A DNA stretch of 64,000 nt from Neostapfia colusana. Its lineage: Eukaryota; Streptophyta; Magnoliopsida; Poales; Poaceae. The notes under the pieces were generated by a model that did not search any database, was not told the DNA's origin, and worked only from the letters and a program-made list of their open reading frames with translations. Location of the stretch: contig JASWHV010000007.1 in NCBI GenBank assembly GCA_030760725.1, positions 23,224,824 to 23,288,823 on the forward strand, read 5' to 3'. The position numbers and the translations under genes are program-made. Shown here piece by piece: positions 11,419 through 21,734 of the stretch. Within the stretch, counting starts at the first letter, position 1. Every line of letters begins with the position of its first letter.

Positions 11419-14400
11419 TGTAAAAGCCCAAGAAAAGGGACTTGCAAAAACTTTTCTTCACCTCACAACACCACAGTTTTTATTGTGGACACCTTAGGAA
11501 ATGTTGTGAAGAGCAAGTAACCTCCATCAAAAAAATGATTAGAGGGGAAAGCCTTCACTCTCACAAAGTAGGGTTTCTACGCATGAACATGAGAGGTTGA
11601 GCTCACCCCTAGAATTTAAAAAGTCTTGGAAGGGTTCAGTCCAAAGCTCATGCAAATTCAACATTGTTGAGGTCATTTTGGGTATAGATAGAAAGAGGGC
11701 AGTTTGAAACCACATTCAAATTCAAACTGTTTTTGTCCCATGAATTTAAAAGTGGGAGGCATATTCTTATTCAGCACATTTTTGTGAGCTCACGCACCAA
11801 TTTTCAGACCATTTGGAGTTGATCTTGACATGAGCTAAGTGGGACGAATTCAAACTTTATTTGAATTCAAAACTGAACTTGTGCTGAAATTCACTCAAAC
11901 CGAACCCAATTTGAATTCTATTCAATTCAAATGGCTCAGGGGTGAATAATTTGAATCACCAGGGGTATTAGGGGGCTCACTGTTTACAACAGTGATTAGG
12001 AGTAAATTTCAGAGGTTAAAACCCCGGGTGGGACTCACATGTCATAGAGGGAAGAAGGAGAAACTTGCACCCAAAGTCAGAGTCTCGGTGGGAAATTCCA
12101 CCGAGCAGCTGTCGGCTGTGCCACCGAGCAGCTACCGGCGCCACCAGCTGCTTCCCTCTCTGCGCGTTGGCGCCCAGGGTGGCTGGCTCGCGCCCCCACG
12201 CGACCGGCACCGCCTCAGCCGAGCAGGAGTCGGCCGGCTTTATCTTCTCACGGGCAAACCCGAGCAGCGGCATTAATTCTCGCCGCAGCTCTCTGCTCAG
12301 TCGGGAAAACCAGCAAAACCATCTCCTCCTTCGTCCCTGAGCTGCTAGACAGCCACCTGAGCTCGCACTCCACCTCTCCAACGCCAGAAACCTCGAGCTC
12401 CGACCTCTTTTACCCAAAGACGATCGCCACCGCAGTGACATAGCCTCAGCCGAGAGTCAGGCGTCCGTGGGCAGCGTTCCACAGGCGTTTTCACGGTCCA
12501 GCGAGAGGGGAAACAGGAGCGCGTGACCACCGTGCTGCTCTCCTCCGAGTTTAGAAGCCAACCGTGAAGAATCCACAGAGAATTCCCAGTTTGTGCTCCG
12601 GCGACCGTAAACCGAGCTTCCGGTACGGTCTTTAAATTCTCGCTCTATGATCTTTCGGAGGTCATCAAATCTTGCACGTAGACGCTGGACTAGCTGGCGA
12701 TCAAGTTCTTTTCTGCATCCGTAACGTGAAACTGTCTAGGAGTGACGAATTTCGAGCACGATCGAGGGCGGTCATGGCGGGCACGATCGGTCACACGGTG
12801 CCGACCGACTTGCCGCCATCCCTGAACCCTTTTGATACCTTGTCGAGCTTCCTAGAGGTACACTGATGCTGTAGGGCCATTTGTTCGAGGTGTTGGCAGG
12901 TTTAGAAACCACGGTCGACGGTGTTGAACCTCGACCGAGGCAGCGGCACGTCGCCGAGCTATTTCGGGTCACCCCCAGCCTGACCTGACACCACCGACAT
13001 GTTCCTCGACGTCAACAACACCCTGGCGGCGAGTTTCAGACCATGGGAGGTCCGGCAGCGGCGAGCCGGCGAGCCCCGAGTCTGCTCCGGCGAGGTCGGC
13101 GGCGCGGGCGCGAGAGAACGGCGGGAGGAAGACGAAGCCGGCTGACCCACGTGTCAGCGGCTGAAGAATTTATATCGGGATCGGGTGTGGCCAGGGATCG
13201 GCTGTGCTGGCGCGCAAAATACCCTGTGAGCTCCGGTGTGCCGGACACCTCCGCGCTCGACACGTGTGGTATCTCCGGTGTGCCGGACACCTCCGCGCTC
13301 GACACGTGTCCCCGCGGGCCCGAGAGTTTGAACCTTCCCCCGATTTTCAGAATTCTTCCGAACTTCAAATCCTCATATCTTTGGCTAGAAAGCTCTAAAT
13401 CGGGTGAACCAAATTTTGTTGGATTCAGCTCTCTGAGCACTTTCCAGCAATACCAAATTCAGCTCATGAAAGGGAATAGTTTTCCATAATTAAATCACTA
13501 AAGTTTAAACTGTTGGGAATTTTATCTGGGGAACTACTTTATGAAAAATTCTGAAATTTGGCTGAAAGGTTCATTGAATCCCAGTAAAATTTTCGGACTC
13601 ATCCAAGTTCATTTAGTTACCCTAATCGGGTGATTAATTGGCTGAAAGAGGCTTTTATTTGTACAAGGTTCAATTGAATTTTGTTTCAAATGAAACTTGG
13701 TCAAGACTATGGTTAGGACCCTGCCAAGCCACAATAAAAATTTCAGAACCAAAGGGGAGGGCTAGCTAGAGTTAGTAGTAAATAAGTATTCAAGTTTACA
13801 CATTGCATTAAAATTTACATGTAGTATTATATTCAACGTGTAGCCATTGAAGAAGAGACTCCGGAAGTGCTGGACTTCCTTCTTCCGGACGAAGAACTAA
13901 CTACTGACCAGCAGCAACAAGGCAAACCCCGGTTCGCATTAACCTTTTATAAGTTTTACTTTGTTTACATGAGTCATATGAAGTATGTATGTGCATTAGG
14001 TGTAGTATGAATGGAACCCCACTTGCATAACCCAAGGTTCCTAAAGGAGTGAGGGTAGTATCTAAGACCTCGAGTAGACAGGCTATGCTTAATGAGTCAT
14101 AGGATTTCGGTACAAGTCGAGTAGTTGGAATCTACTTGCGAGATAGGCTTGGGACACACGGGTTCGGTTGAGTGACGTGAGATCACTTTAGTAATGAAAA
14201 TGAGACTAGGCAGGGGCTAGGGCGCAGCAAGAGAGAGTCTTGTGTGCGCAGCCCTGCCCGTGTCGATTGAGGACCGATCCGTGTGCGGCCCTGCTGAACA
14301 AGTATTGAACGTACCGAAGGCATATCGGATATATGGGCCCCGATAAACTGATGTAGCCTAAACCTCCGGGCATCGAGGCATAACGCACCGATTTATAGGT

Positions 14401-15298
14401 GTAGGCTGAGGGCAGCAAGGTGGAAATCTGCCAACAGGCATAGAGAGATGCCCCGTGTGGGGAACCTCCTGCTCGTTTCGGTGCGACCGGTTCGACGTTT
14501 GGGATGTTGGGTGAAAGGTTGTCCCGTACGACATCGAGTGAGCGTGCTGTGCAGCTCCACGGGTGGGCGTACGTGACGTGCTCTTTGGGTTTCCCTGCAG
14601 GTGTATATCGAGTCGATTCGCCGTCCCTCGCGGTGACGAGTACCGCTTGTTCACTGCATCGTAACGTAGACTAATGGATGAAATATGTTGATTCAATGAT
14701 GCTGATTGATATAATTGTATTGCTACATGTGTGCCACCAAATACTGCTTACTAAATTTCAGATTTCATGAACTGTTAACTTGTTGCTAAAAGATGAACTA
14801 AGGATGAACTTGTAGGCGTGTCGTTTTGCTGAAATGTTACTGACCTATGTCTTGGTATACCTCATGTAGAGTTTCATGCTTAGGTGAGTCGGTTAAGCCT
14901 TGCTGAGCCTTCGTGCTCATGGTTGCTGCTTAAGTGTTTTTCAGGTGAGGAGCCACCCACAGACTCGGAGTACGAGTCCACCGGCGAGGGTTACCCTCCA
15001 TCGGGGACCACGGCTGAGTGAGAGCCGTACACGCCGCGCTGAGCTGAGGAGTGCAGCTAGTGTGGGTTGCCCTAGGGCTGGGCAACCAACTTTTGCTAGA
15101 TAGGCGGGCGTGAGTTGTGTAATGTAGACTTCCGCTGCATAACATAAACAATAGTTGTAACTGAAGTTTGTACCTGTTTGTACAGTTTCAGTTGTTTCCC
15201 ATGTAATATATTATGTTCTTATGACGTGTGCTGTCGGGTGTCGCATCGCGCGGCACCACCCTCTGCGATCCTGGATGAGCGGATTCCGGTCCGCCACA
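11419..15298 (+). mobile_element. E1 5' LTR
   Basis: The 3,880-bp LTR runs from TGTAAAAGCCC to GGTCCGCCACA. It includes a GC-rich middle (about 12050-13330) with a possible TATA-like TTTATAT near 13160, a pair of 37-bp direct repeats (13231-13309) and an AT-rich stretch. The many short open frames inside are not supported as genes. The 3' LTR at 21735-25613 repeats it almost exactly. Confidence 0.95.
13231..13309 (+). repeat. Paired 37-bp direct repeat with CACGTG core (E1 5' LTR)
   Basis: Two identical 37-bp units (13231-13267 and 13273-13309) are separated by GGTAT. Each contains the near-palindrome TCCGGTGTGCCGGACACC and ends GACACGTGT, which includes a G-box core (CACGTG). They lie about 70 bp downstream of the TATA-like sequence. 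Duplicated G-box modules are a common form of plant promoter control; function here is inferred. Confidence 0.85.
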
Positions 15299-15301
15299 GC
15301 C

Positions 15302-15313
15302 TGGTATCAGAGC
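15302..15313 (+). other. E1 primer-binding site (initiator Met tRNA)
   Basis: TGGTATCAGAGC lies three bases after the 5' LTR end at 15298 and is complementary to the 3' end of plant initiator methionine tRNA. It defines the start of minus-strand DNA synthesis. Confidence 0.93.
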
Positions 15314-17140
15314 TGCATTGGGGACAGCACAGTACTTAAGGACTGCATTATGGGGAAAACTTAGGTATACGGTGAGGATTCGGTAGTTGCCCAAGTAAGG
15401 ACTATACTAGCATAGTTACTTAAAGTGGCAAAGACTAACTTATGTGTTATAATTCTGAATTTCAATTATGTAACGATGCACCTACGCTCTGGTAAGTATG
15501 GTAAGGAACGCCACCGAAAGTGGTTCAATTTCGGTTAGCTCCCCCTGACGAGGAACGTGGTTCAGGGATTGATCTCACAGCTTGGTGTGAGATGTCAATA
15601 TGAAGCTCTTGGACTCTTCATGTCCCTGAGTTCATATGAAACGCTGATCCCTAGCGTGCAGTAGGCAAGTAAGTGGAGACCCCATCGCGTGGTCAGTAAC
15701 GTGAGAGTGTGCTCCTCTGGAAATAGCCCAGGAGGACATACGCAGCGCTTGCCATCGGCGTGCCCTGCAGGGCAGTAGGTGGTATCTGTTGGGTTGATAA
15801 CATTCCCAACCGTGACGACCCGTTCATGACCTACTCGGGTTCCCCATTGTGTGGGGTTGAAACACGATCACGTACCTTGAGACGTGACCTAACTCAAGGA
15901 CGGCCGTATGACAATGATACGGGCGTTTGTATTTACTTTCAAATATGGAACTGCCTGAAATGAATAACCATTGAGTGCACTATTATTGTGTGGTCTTCTG
16001 CAGGTACTAACCACGTAAGTATCCGTGTAGTAAACGTGTGCGAGAGACCGTTTAGTGCCACATTTGAGACGTATATGCCGGTAAAATCCGGTTAGGATTT
16101 TCTTTTGTGAGGAACGTAGTACCGAGATATTGTAGGCATATGTATGAGAATAATGATAACAAAGAATTAAAATATATAGGTTCAACATTTAGTACCCTGG
16201 TTGGGTATAAGAATGGGATAGTGGAGCAGTATAGCCAAAAGTAGGGAAAGCAGAGTGCTCTGTTTTGGGCAGCAAGGTTGCCGAACTTTAATAGAGCACA
16301 ACTCACAGGTCGTTTAGCCCAGAGAGGTGTGCTATATAGTTCTGGAAAGGTATTGAAGTACTCTATAACTTTGTTGTAGACTTCCAGAGCTGAAACACAC
16401 CTTAAGGTGGCTGAAATCCCAGGGGAAGGTAAACTGTCCAGAACCAGGACAGAGTAAAACATTCTCTGAACTGTTCTGTTTTTCAAACATAACTCCCAGT
16501 AGAAAAATAAAAAATTGTCATATAATACCTCCTTAGAGAGAGTAGAAGATGTGTGACATCCTTGCAATCCAAAGATTCTGAAATTTCAGCACAGATTTAA
16601 TGGAAATCAGGGTTGAAAACAGCCACTTCCAAGGGAGGTGCTGTTAAAATTCTTCCAGGAATTCTGTTGACTTTGAATTAGCATAACTTTTTAACCAAAG
16701 CTGATCTGAGGGCAAATGAGTACTCGTTGTAAAGATACTGAAGTTAAATTTAACTTTGGTATTCAACTTGAGTCATGAAAATGCACAGAAACAGATCAAA
16801 ACTTGGAATAGGTAGAAACTGGTCATTCTGACAGAAGAATGACAGTTGAACTCACTAGAGAGGGTGTTGTACCCTAAGAGTGGTATACGTGATGACAAAG
16901 CGATAGTAATATCTCGTAGAGACCAAAACTAGTTATGGTGAGCTTCCAAAGTAGAGGTTCATCAAGTTGGATTAAACTAGCTTGTGTTTGGTCTGGTAAT
17001 GGTGTAGCTTGTGCAAAGTTATTACACTATCTACTTACGAGATGTATCGCATGTTTTCATTGTCATTATGTTTTACACCTATTTCATTTAGACTGCATGC
17101 ACCCTGTTGCGGGACTGATGTTATTGTCGTATGGTTGCAG
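15314..17140 (+). other. E1 untranslated leader with conserved blocks
   Basis: About 1.8 kb lie between primer site and gag without a convincing gene. Two blocks recur in the E2 leader in the same order: one near 15675-15705 (GGAGACCCCATCGCGTGGTC and following) and one at 16032-16124 (around GTTTAGTGCCAC, TATGCCGG and ATCCGGTTAGG). The rest is AT-richer and unremarkable. Conserved leader blocks may serve RNA packaging or dimerisation. The last bases before the gag ATG are TTGCAG, resembling a splice acceptor. Confidence 0.7.
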
Positions 17141-18616
17141 ATGGTTCGCACTAGGACCACGCACGAGGTTGGTGGCTCTAGCCAAGGTGGAGGCGATGAC
17201 TCCCAGCCACCGGCCTACGACAGCACCCCGCAGCAGAAGCCACCACCGCCGCCTCCGCTTACTCTAGCGGATGTGATAGCGGCATTAGTGGGAGGTCGTG
17301 AGGAGCAGACCGACCTGCTCCGCATGATCGTGCAGAATACGTCCCAGGCGGGAGGACGTCAAGAGCGAGGGCCTCGTGAGCCCCGCGAAGTGTCGTACTC
17401 GGATTTCATGAGTACGCACCCTCCAGTGTTCACCGAAGCTGAAGAACCACTGGAGGCTGACAACTGGCTGCGGACCATCGAGTCCAAGTTTGGGCTGCTC
17501 CAGTGTACGGAGCGACAGAAGACCCTGTTCGCAGCGCAGCAGCTCCACGGTGCCACTGGTGCGTGGTGGGCGAATTATGTCGCCTCACGTCCGGCTGGCC
17601 ATGCCGTGGAATGGCAAGAGTTCCGGGAGGCATTCCGCGCCTATCACATTCCTCCTGGAATAATGAAGAGGAAGTTCCAAGAATTTTTGGAACTGAAGCA
17701 GGGCGGGAGGAGTGCCCACGACTACTCCCGTTCCTTTAACCATCTGGCGCAGTATGCGTCAGACTACATCTCCACGGAGGAGAAGAAGAGGGAGCACTTC
17801 TATCGGGGGTTACACCCCGAAATGAAGACCCACCTCGTACAGTGGAACCGCGGCACATTCAACGACCTAGTCAATGCCGCCATCATGCAAGAGGACGCTC
17901 AGCGGGAGTTAGCAGCTGAGCAGAGGAAGCGCAGCGCTCCACCTAGCAGCGGTGGTGGCGCGCCCCAGAAGTACCGTATGGTGTATCGGACACCATCCGG
18001 GCAGCAGTGGCGTCCACCCGCGCGACCTCAACAGTTCGGGGGACGTCCGTTCCAAGCACCCCCGTTCCGTCCGCCGATGCCACCACCAAGACAGCAGCAG
18101 CAGACGGTACCCCGGGCGTTTCAACCGCCACAGCGCGCCCCGAGTTTCCGTCCACCGATCAGCGGGGGACAGCCCCGTTTCACCTGCTTCACGTGTGGCC
18201 AGGCGGGCCACTTCGCGAAAGACTGTCCCCAGGGGCAGCAGAGCAGCGGGCAAGCCCAGCTCCAGGGTGGTGCTCGAGGCCGACCTCCGGTGAAGAAGGT
18301 TGGTCAGCGGACTGGAGGCGTCCGCAACCTCGACAATGAGGACGCCCCAGAAGGAGACAACGTGCTGGCGGGTACGTTCACTCTCAACCATCAAGCTATC
18401 ATCATACTTTTTGATTCTGGTGCAACCCACAACTTCATTAGTGCATCATATGTGGCTAAGCATCAGCTGGAAGCCTTTCCAACCGAGTGTTCTTATATGA
18501 TCTGCTCACCGGGAGGAAAGATTTCAGCAACTATGATGGTTCCAAAAGCACCACTGTGCTTAGGTGGGGAGATATATCCCACCACTATGATTATCTTAGG
18601 GGGGGCAGAAGATTGA
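17141..18616 (+). CDS. E1 Gag and protease part of polyprotein
   Basis: Gag forms the virus-like particle and the protease cuts the polyprotein. I start at ATG 17141 (MVRTRTTHEVGG) because the E2 gag starts with the same MVRT; the open frame also extends 44 codons upstream, which looks like leader. In order: a Pro/Gln-rich N-terminus, the gag core (DNWLRTIESKF, RKFQEFLELKQGG), a Pro/Arg/Gln-rich linker, a CCHC zinc knuckle at residues 349-362 (CFTCGQAGHFAKDC) for RNA binding, and the aspartic protease with catalytic DSG at residue 425 (FDSGATHNF). The frame runs into a stop at 18616 because of an extra G in a run of seven (18599-18605). In E2 the same region is one open frame with pol. Confidence 0.93.
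   Translation: MVRTRTTHEVGGSSQGGGDDSQPPAYDSTPQQKPPPPPPLTLADVIAALVGGREEQTDLLRMIVQNTSQAGGRQERGPREPREVSYSDFMSTHPPVFTEAEEPLEADNWLRTIESKFGLLQCTERQKTLFAAQQLHGATGAWWANYVASRPAGHAVEWQEFREAFRAYHIPPGIMKRKFQEFLELKQGGRSAHDYSRSFNHLAQYASDYISTEEKKREHFYRGLHPEMKTHLVQWNRGTFNDLVNAAIMQEDAQRELAAEQRKRSAPPSSGGGAPQKYRMVYRTPSGQQWRPPARPQQFGGRPFQAPPFRPPMPPPRQQQQTVPRAFQPPQRAPSFRPPISGGQPRFTCFTCGQAGHFAKDCPQGQQSSGQAQLQGGARGRPPVKKVGQRTGGVRNLDNEDAPEGDNVLAGTFTLNHQAIIILFDSGATHNFISASYVAKHQLEAFPTECSYMICSPGGKISATMMVPKAPLCLGGEIYPTTMIILGGAED
18599..18605 (+). other. G7 run: frameshift between E1 gag-protease and pol
   Basis: Seven consecutive G residues sit at the end of the protease. The upstream frame ends 11 bases later, and the homologous downstream frame (ILGMSWL in E2, LGMSWL here) continues in another frame. 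A one-base length change in the homopolymer explains it. It could be a real mutation, a sequencing error or, less likely, a programmed shift. Confidence 0.8.
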
Positions 18617-18623
18617 TGCAATC

Positions 18624-21600
18624 TTGGGGATGTCATGGCTAAGCTACCATGGCGCTGTCCTGGAAACACTATCACGGATGGTTCACCTCAACTCCCCATT
18701 ACACCGTCCGCAGTCCCTCCTATTAGATAATCCAGTCAGAGAGGTTTCAGTGATCAATAGTGCTGAGGCTCTCAAGTTAGAAGACATCCCCGTAGTCCGG
18801 GAGTATCCCGATGTGTTCCCGGACGATCTACCGGGCATGCCACCTGAGCGGGATGTCGAGTTCAAGATCGAGCTCGCACCCGGGACTACACCCATATCAC
18901 GGAGACCATACAAGATGGCTCCAAATGAGCTGGCGGAACTGAAAGAACAGCTCAATGATCTGTTGAGCAAGGGTTTCATTAGGCCGAGTTCCTCGCCTTG
19001 GGGATGCTCGGCGCTGTTTGTAAAGAAGAAGGATGAAACCCTGAGGCTGTGTGTGGATTACCGGCCGCTCAACGCCGTCACCATCAAGAATAAGTACCCA
19101 CTGCCCCGAATTGACATCTTGTTTGATCAACTTGTGGGGGCAAGTGTATTCTCAAAGATGGACCTTCGCTCTGGATATCACCAGATCAAGATCCGGGCGG
19201 AGGATATCCCGAAGACGGCGTTCTCGACGAGATACGGCTTATATGAATATCTCGTCATGTCATTTGGTCTCACAAATGCTCCAGCCCATTTCATGTATCT
19301 CATGAACTCGGTGTTCATGCCGGAGCTGGACAAGTTCGTGGTAGTGTTCATCGACGATATCTTGGTTTACTCCAAGACAGAAGCCGAACATGCCGAACAC
19401 TTGCGGATCGTTCTTCAACGACTACGAGACCACAAGCTCTACGCCAAGTTCAGTAAATGCGAGTTTTGGATCAGCCAAGTGCCATTCTTGGGACATATCA
19501 TCTCCGCAGAAGGCATTGCGGTTGACCCAAGTAAAATAGAGCAAGTGCTGAAATGGAAAGCTCCCACTTCAGTTCATGAAGTCAGAAGCTTCCTCGGATT
19601 AGCGGGATACTATCGGAGATTTATTCCAAGTTGCTCCAAGCTCGCTAAACCGATGACAGAGTTGCTGAAGAAGGGGACGAAATATGTTTGGAACACGGCG
19701 TGTGAAGGAGCATTCCAAACATTGGTGAAGCATCTCACCACAGCCCCGGTCTTAGCTCAGTCGGATACAACAAAGCCCTTCGACGTGCATTGTGACGCGT
19801 CCGGTATTGGGCTTGGCTGCGTGTTGATGCAGGAAGGACGTGTGGTCGCCTATGGCTCACGCCAACTTCGGAACCATGAGCAGCACTATCCCACTCATGA
19901 CCTTGAGCTTGCTGCAGTGGTTTTGGCGCTGAAGATGTGGAGGCACTATCTCCTGGGGAATTTGGTGCATCTCTACACCGACCACAAGAGCTTGAAATAC
20001 ATTTTCACCCAGAAGGAGCTGAATATGAGGCAAAGGAGGTGGTTAGAGCTGATCAAAGATTATGAGATTGAGATCCATTACCACCCTGGAAAGGCGAATG
20101 TGGTTGCCGACGCGCTAAGTCGGAAATTACATGTCCATCACCTCACCATTACACCGATGGAGGAGGAGGAGCCAAGTTTATACTTGGTTCCTTATGGATC
20201 GCTGTACAACCTTGCCCTCATCCCTACTATTAGGGAGGACATCATTGCAGCTCAGAAGACGGATAAAGGCATGGCATATCTCCGGAGACGGATAGACAAT
20301 GGAGAGATCAAGTGTTTCTGGAAGGATGGTGAGGGCACGCTATGGTTTAATGACCGCATAGTCGTGCCCCGAGATATGGAGTTGAGGAAAAAGATTCTCG
20401 ATGAAGCTCACTTGTCTAAATACTCCATTCATCCGGGCAGCAACAAGATGTACCAAGATTTGAAACAGAAATTTTGGTGGACACGGATGAAGCGGGAGGT
20501 AGCGAAGTACGTATCCGAGTGCGATACGTGCCGACGAGTGAAAGCTGATCACATGAAGAAATCAGGGCTGTTGCAACCCCTGAAGATCCCGGCATGGAAA
20601 TGGGAAGATGTGAGCATGGATTTCATTGTGGGATTACCCCTAACAGCCAACAAGCATGATTCCATATGGGTAATCGTTGATCGGTTAACCAAGACGGCTC
20701 ACTTCATTCCGGTGAATACACGTTACAATGCCGGCAAATATGCGGAGCTATACATAGCGAAGATTCTATGCCTATACGGGGTACCCAAGACCATTGTCTC
20801 AGATCGAGGTGCATTATTTGTATCTCGCTTTTGGGAGCAGCTACACGCTGCATTGGGTACCAAGTTGATCAGGAGCTCCGCCTATCACCCTCAGACAGAT
20901 GGCCAGACAGAGAGGGTGAATCAAGTTCTGGAGGACATGTTGAGAGCATGTGCCATCCACCATGGTAGGAACTGGGATAATCACCTACCATTGGCGGAAT
21001 TCTCGTACAACAACGGCTATCAGGCGAGTATCAAGATGGCACCCTACGATGCTCTCTACGGTCGTAAATGCCGCACCCCACTAAATTGGTGCGAGTCCGG
21101 TGAAAGGGTCACATTAGGGGTTGATGTGGTGAACGACGCCGAAGAGCGCGTTCGGACCATTCAAGCCAATTTGAAGGCCGCTCAATCCCGACAGAAGAGC
21201 TATGCTGATAAGAGGCGTAGACCGTTGCACTTTGACATTGGGGAACACGTGTACCTACGAGTGTCTCCAATGAAGGGCGTGCACCGGTTCGGTGTGAAGG
21301 GAAAGCTCGCTCCCCGTTTCATTGGACCCTATGCTATCACCGAGAAGTGTGGACCAGCAGCATATAGATTGGAGCTACCGGCATCTCTTGCTGGTATCCA
21401 TGATGTTTTCCATGTTTCGCAACTGCGAAAATGTTTGAAGCATACAGCTGCTGTTCCTACCGAAGACATCGGCGAGTTGAGACCGGATTTAACATATGAT
21501 GAGTGTCCGGTGGAAATCCTTGATGAGAAAGCCCAAACCACGCGTAGCAGAACGTTGTGGTTCTACAAGATCCTCTGGAGTAACCACACCGTGGAAGAAG

Positions 21601-21668
21601 CGACGTGGGAGAGCAAGGAATTCCTTCGTTCAAATTACCCGGAGTTCATGGCTTCTCAACACGAGTAA
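18624..21668 (+). CDS. E1 Pol: RT, RNase H, integrase, chromodomain
   Basis: About 1,010 residues. RT copies the RNA genome: FSKMDLRSGYHQIK carries the first catalytic Asp and FIDD (19347-19358) is the YxDD-type motif. RNase H follows (DVHCDASGIGLG, then YTDHKSLKYIF). Integrase shows the HHCC zinc domain (His residues before CDTCRRV near 20520), and a DDE core with Asp in MDFIVGLP, Asp in VSDRGALF and Glu in QTERVNQ. The C-terminal VHDVFHVSQL-type block is changed to IHDVFHVSQLRKCL and leads into a chromodomain-like tail (VEILDEKAQTTRS, ILWSNHTVEEATWE). All catalytic residues I can see are present. The only lesion is the frameshift upstream. The 5' end given is where this frame opens, not a real initiation site. 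Confidence 0.94.
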   Translation: MGMSWLSYHGAVLETLSRMVHLNSPLHRPQSLLLDNPVREVSVINSAEALKLEDIPVVREYPDVFPDDLPGMPPERDVEFKIELAPGTTPISRRPYKMAPNELAELKEQLNDLLSKGFIRPSSSPWGCSALFVKKKDETLRLCVDYRPLNAVTIKNKYPLPRIDILFDQLVGASVFSKMDLRSGYHQIKIRAEDIPKTAFSTRYGLYEYLVMSFGLTNAPAHFMYLMNSVFMPELDKFVVVFIDDILVYSKTEAEHAEHLRIVLQRLRDHKLYAKFSKCEFWISQVPFLGHIISAEGIAVDPSKIEQVLKWKAPTSVHEVRSFLGLAGYYRRFIPSCSKLAKPMTELLKKGTKYVWNTACEGAFQTLVKHLTTAPVLAQSDTTKPFDVHCDASGIGLGCVLMQEGRVVAYGSRQLRNHEQHYPTHDLELAAVVLALKMWRHYLLGNLVHLYTDHKSLKYIFTQKELNMRQRRWLELIKDYEIEIHYHPGKANVVADALSRKLHVHHLTITPMEEEEPSLYLVPYGSLYNLALIPTIREDIIAAQKTDKGMAYLRRRIDNGEIKCFWKDGEGTLWFNDRIVVPRDMELRKKILDEAHLSKYSIHPGSNKMYQDLKQKFWWTRMKREVAKYVSECDTCRRVKADHMKKSGLLQPLKIPAWKWEDVSMDFIVGLPLTANKHDSIWVIVDRLTKTAHFIPVNTRYNAGKYAELYIAKILCLYGVPKTIVSDRGALFVSRFWEQLHAALGTKLIRSSAYHPQTDGQTERVNQVLEDMLRACAIHHGRNWDNHLPLAEFSYNNGYQASIKMAPYDALYGRKCRTPLNWCESGERVTLGVDVVNDAEERVRTIQANLKAAQSRQKSYADKRRRPLHFDIGEHVYLRVSPMKGVHRFGVKGKLAPRFIGPYAITEKCGPAAYRLELPASLAGIHDVFHVSQLRKCLKHTAAVPTEDIGELRPDLTYDECPVEILDEKAQTTRSRTLWFYKILWSNHTVEEATWESKEFLRSNYPEFMASQHE

Positions 21669-21721
21669 GTCCCTACTACATCGCTATCTCTTCTTTTGTA
21701 ATCTCGGGACGAGATTCTTTT

Positions 21722-21734
21722 AAGGGGGGAGGGA
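21722..21734 (+). other. E1 polypurine tract
   Basis: AAGGGGGGAGGGA directly precedes the 3' LTR start (TGTAAAAGCCC at 21735), as expected for the plus-strand primer. Confidence 0.93.

Noticed and set aside
12016..12441. Arg/Ser-rich open frames in the E1 and E2 LTRs
   Set aside because: GC-rich LTR sequence with open frames on both strands; no conserved domain and no support as genes.
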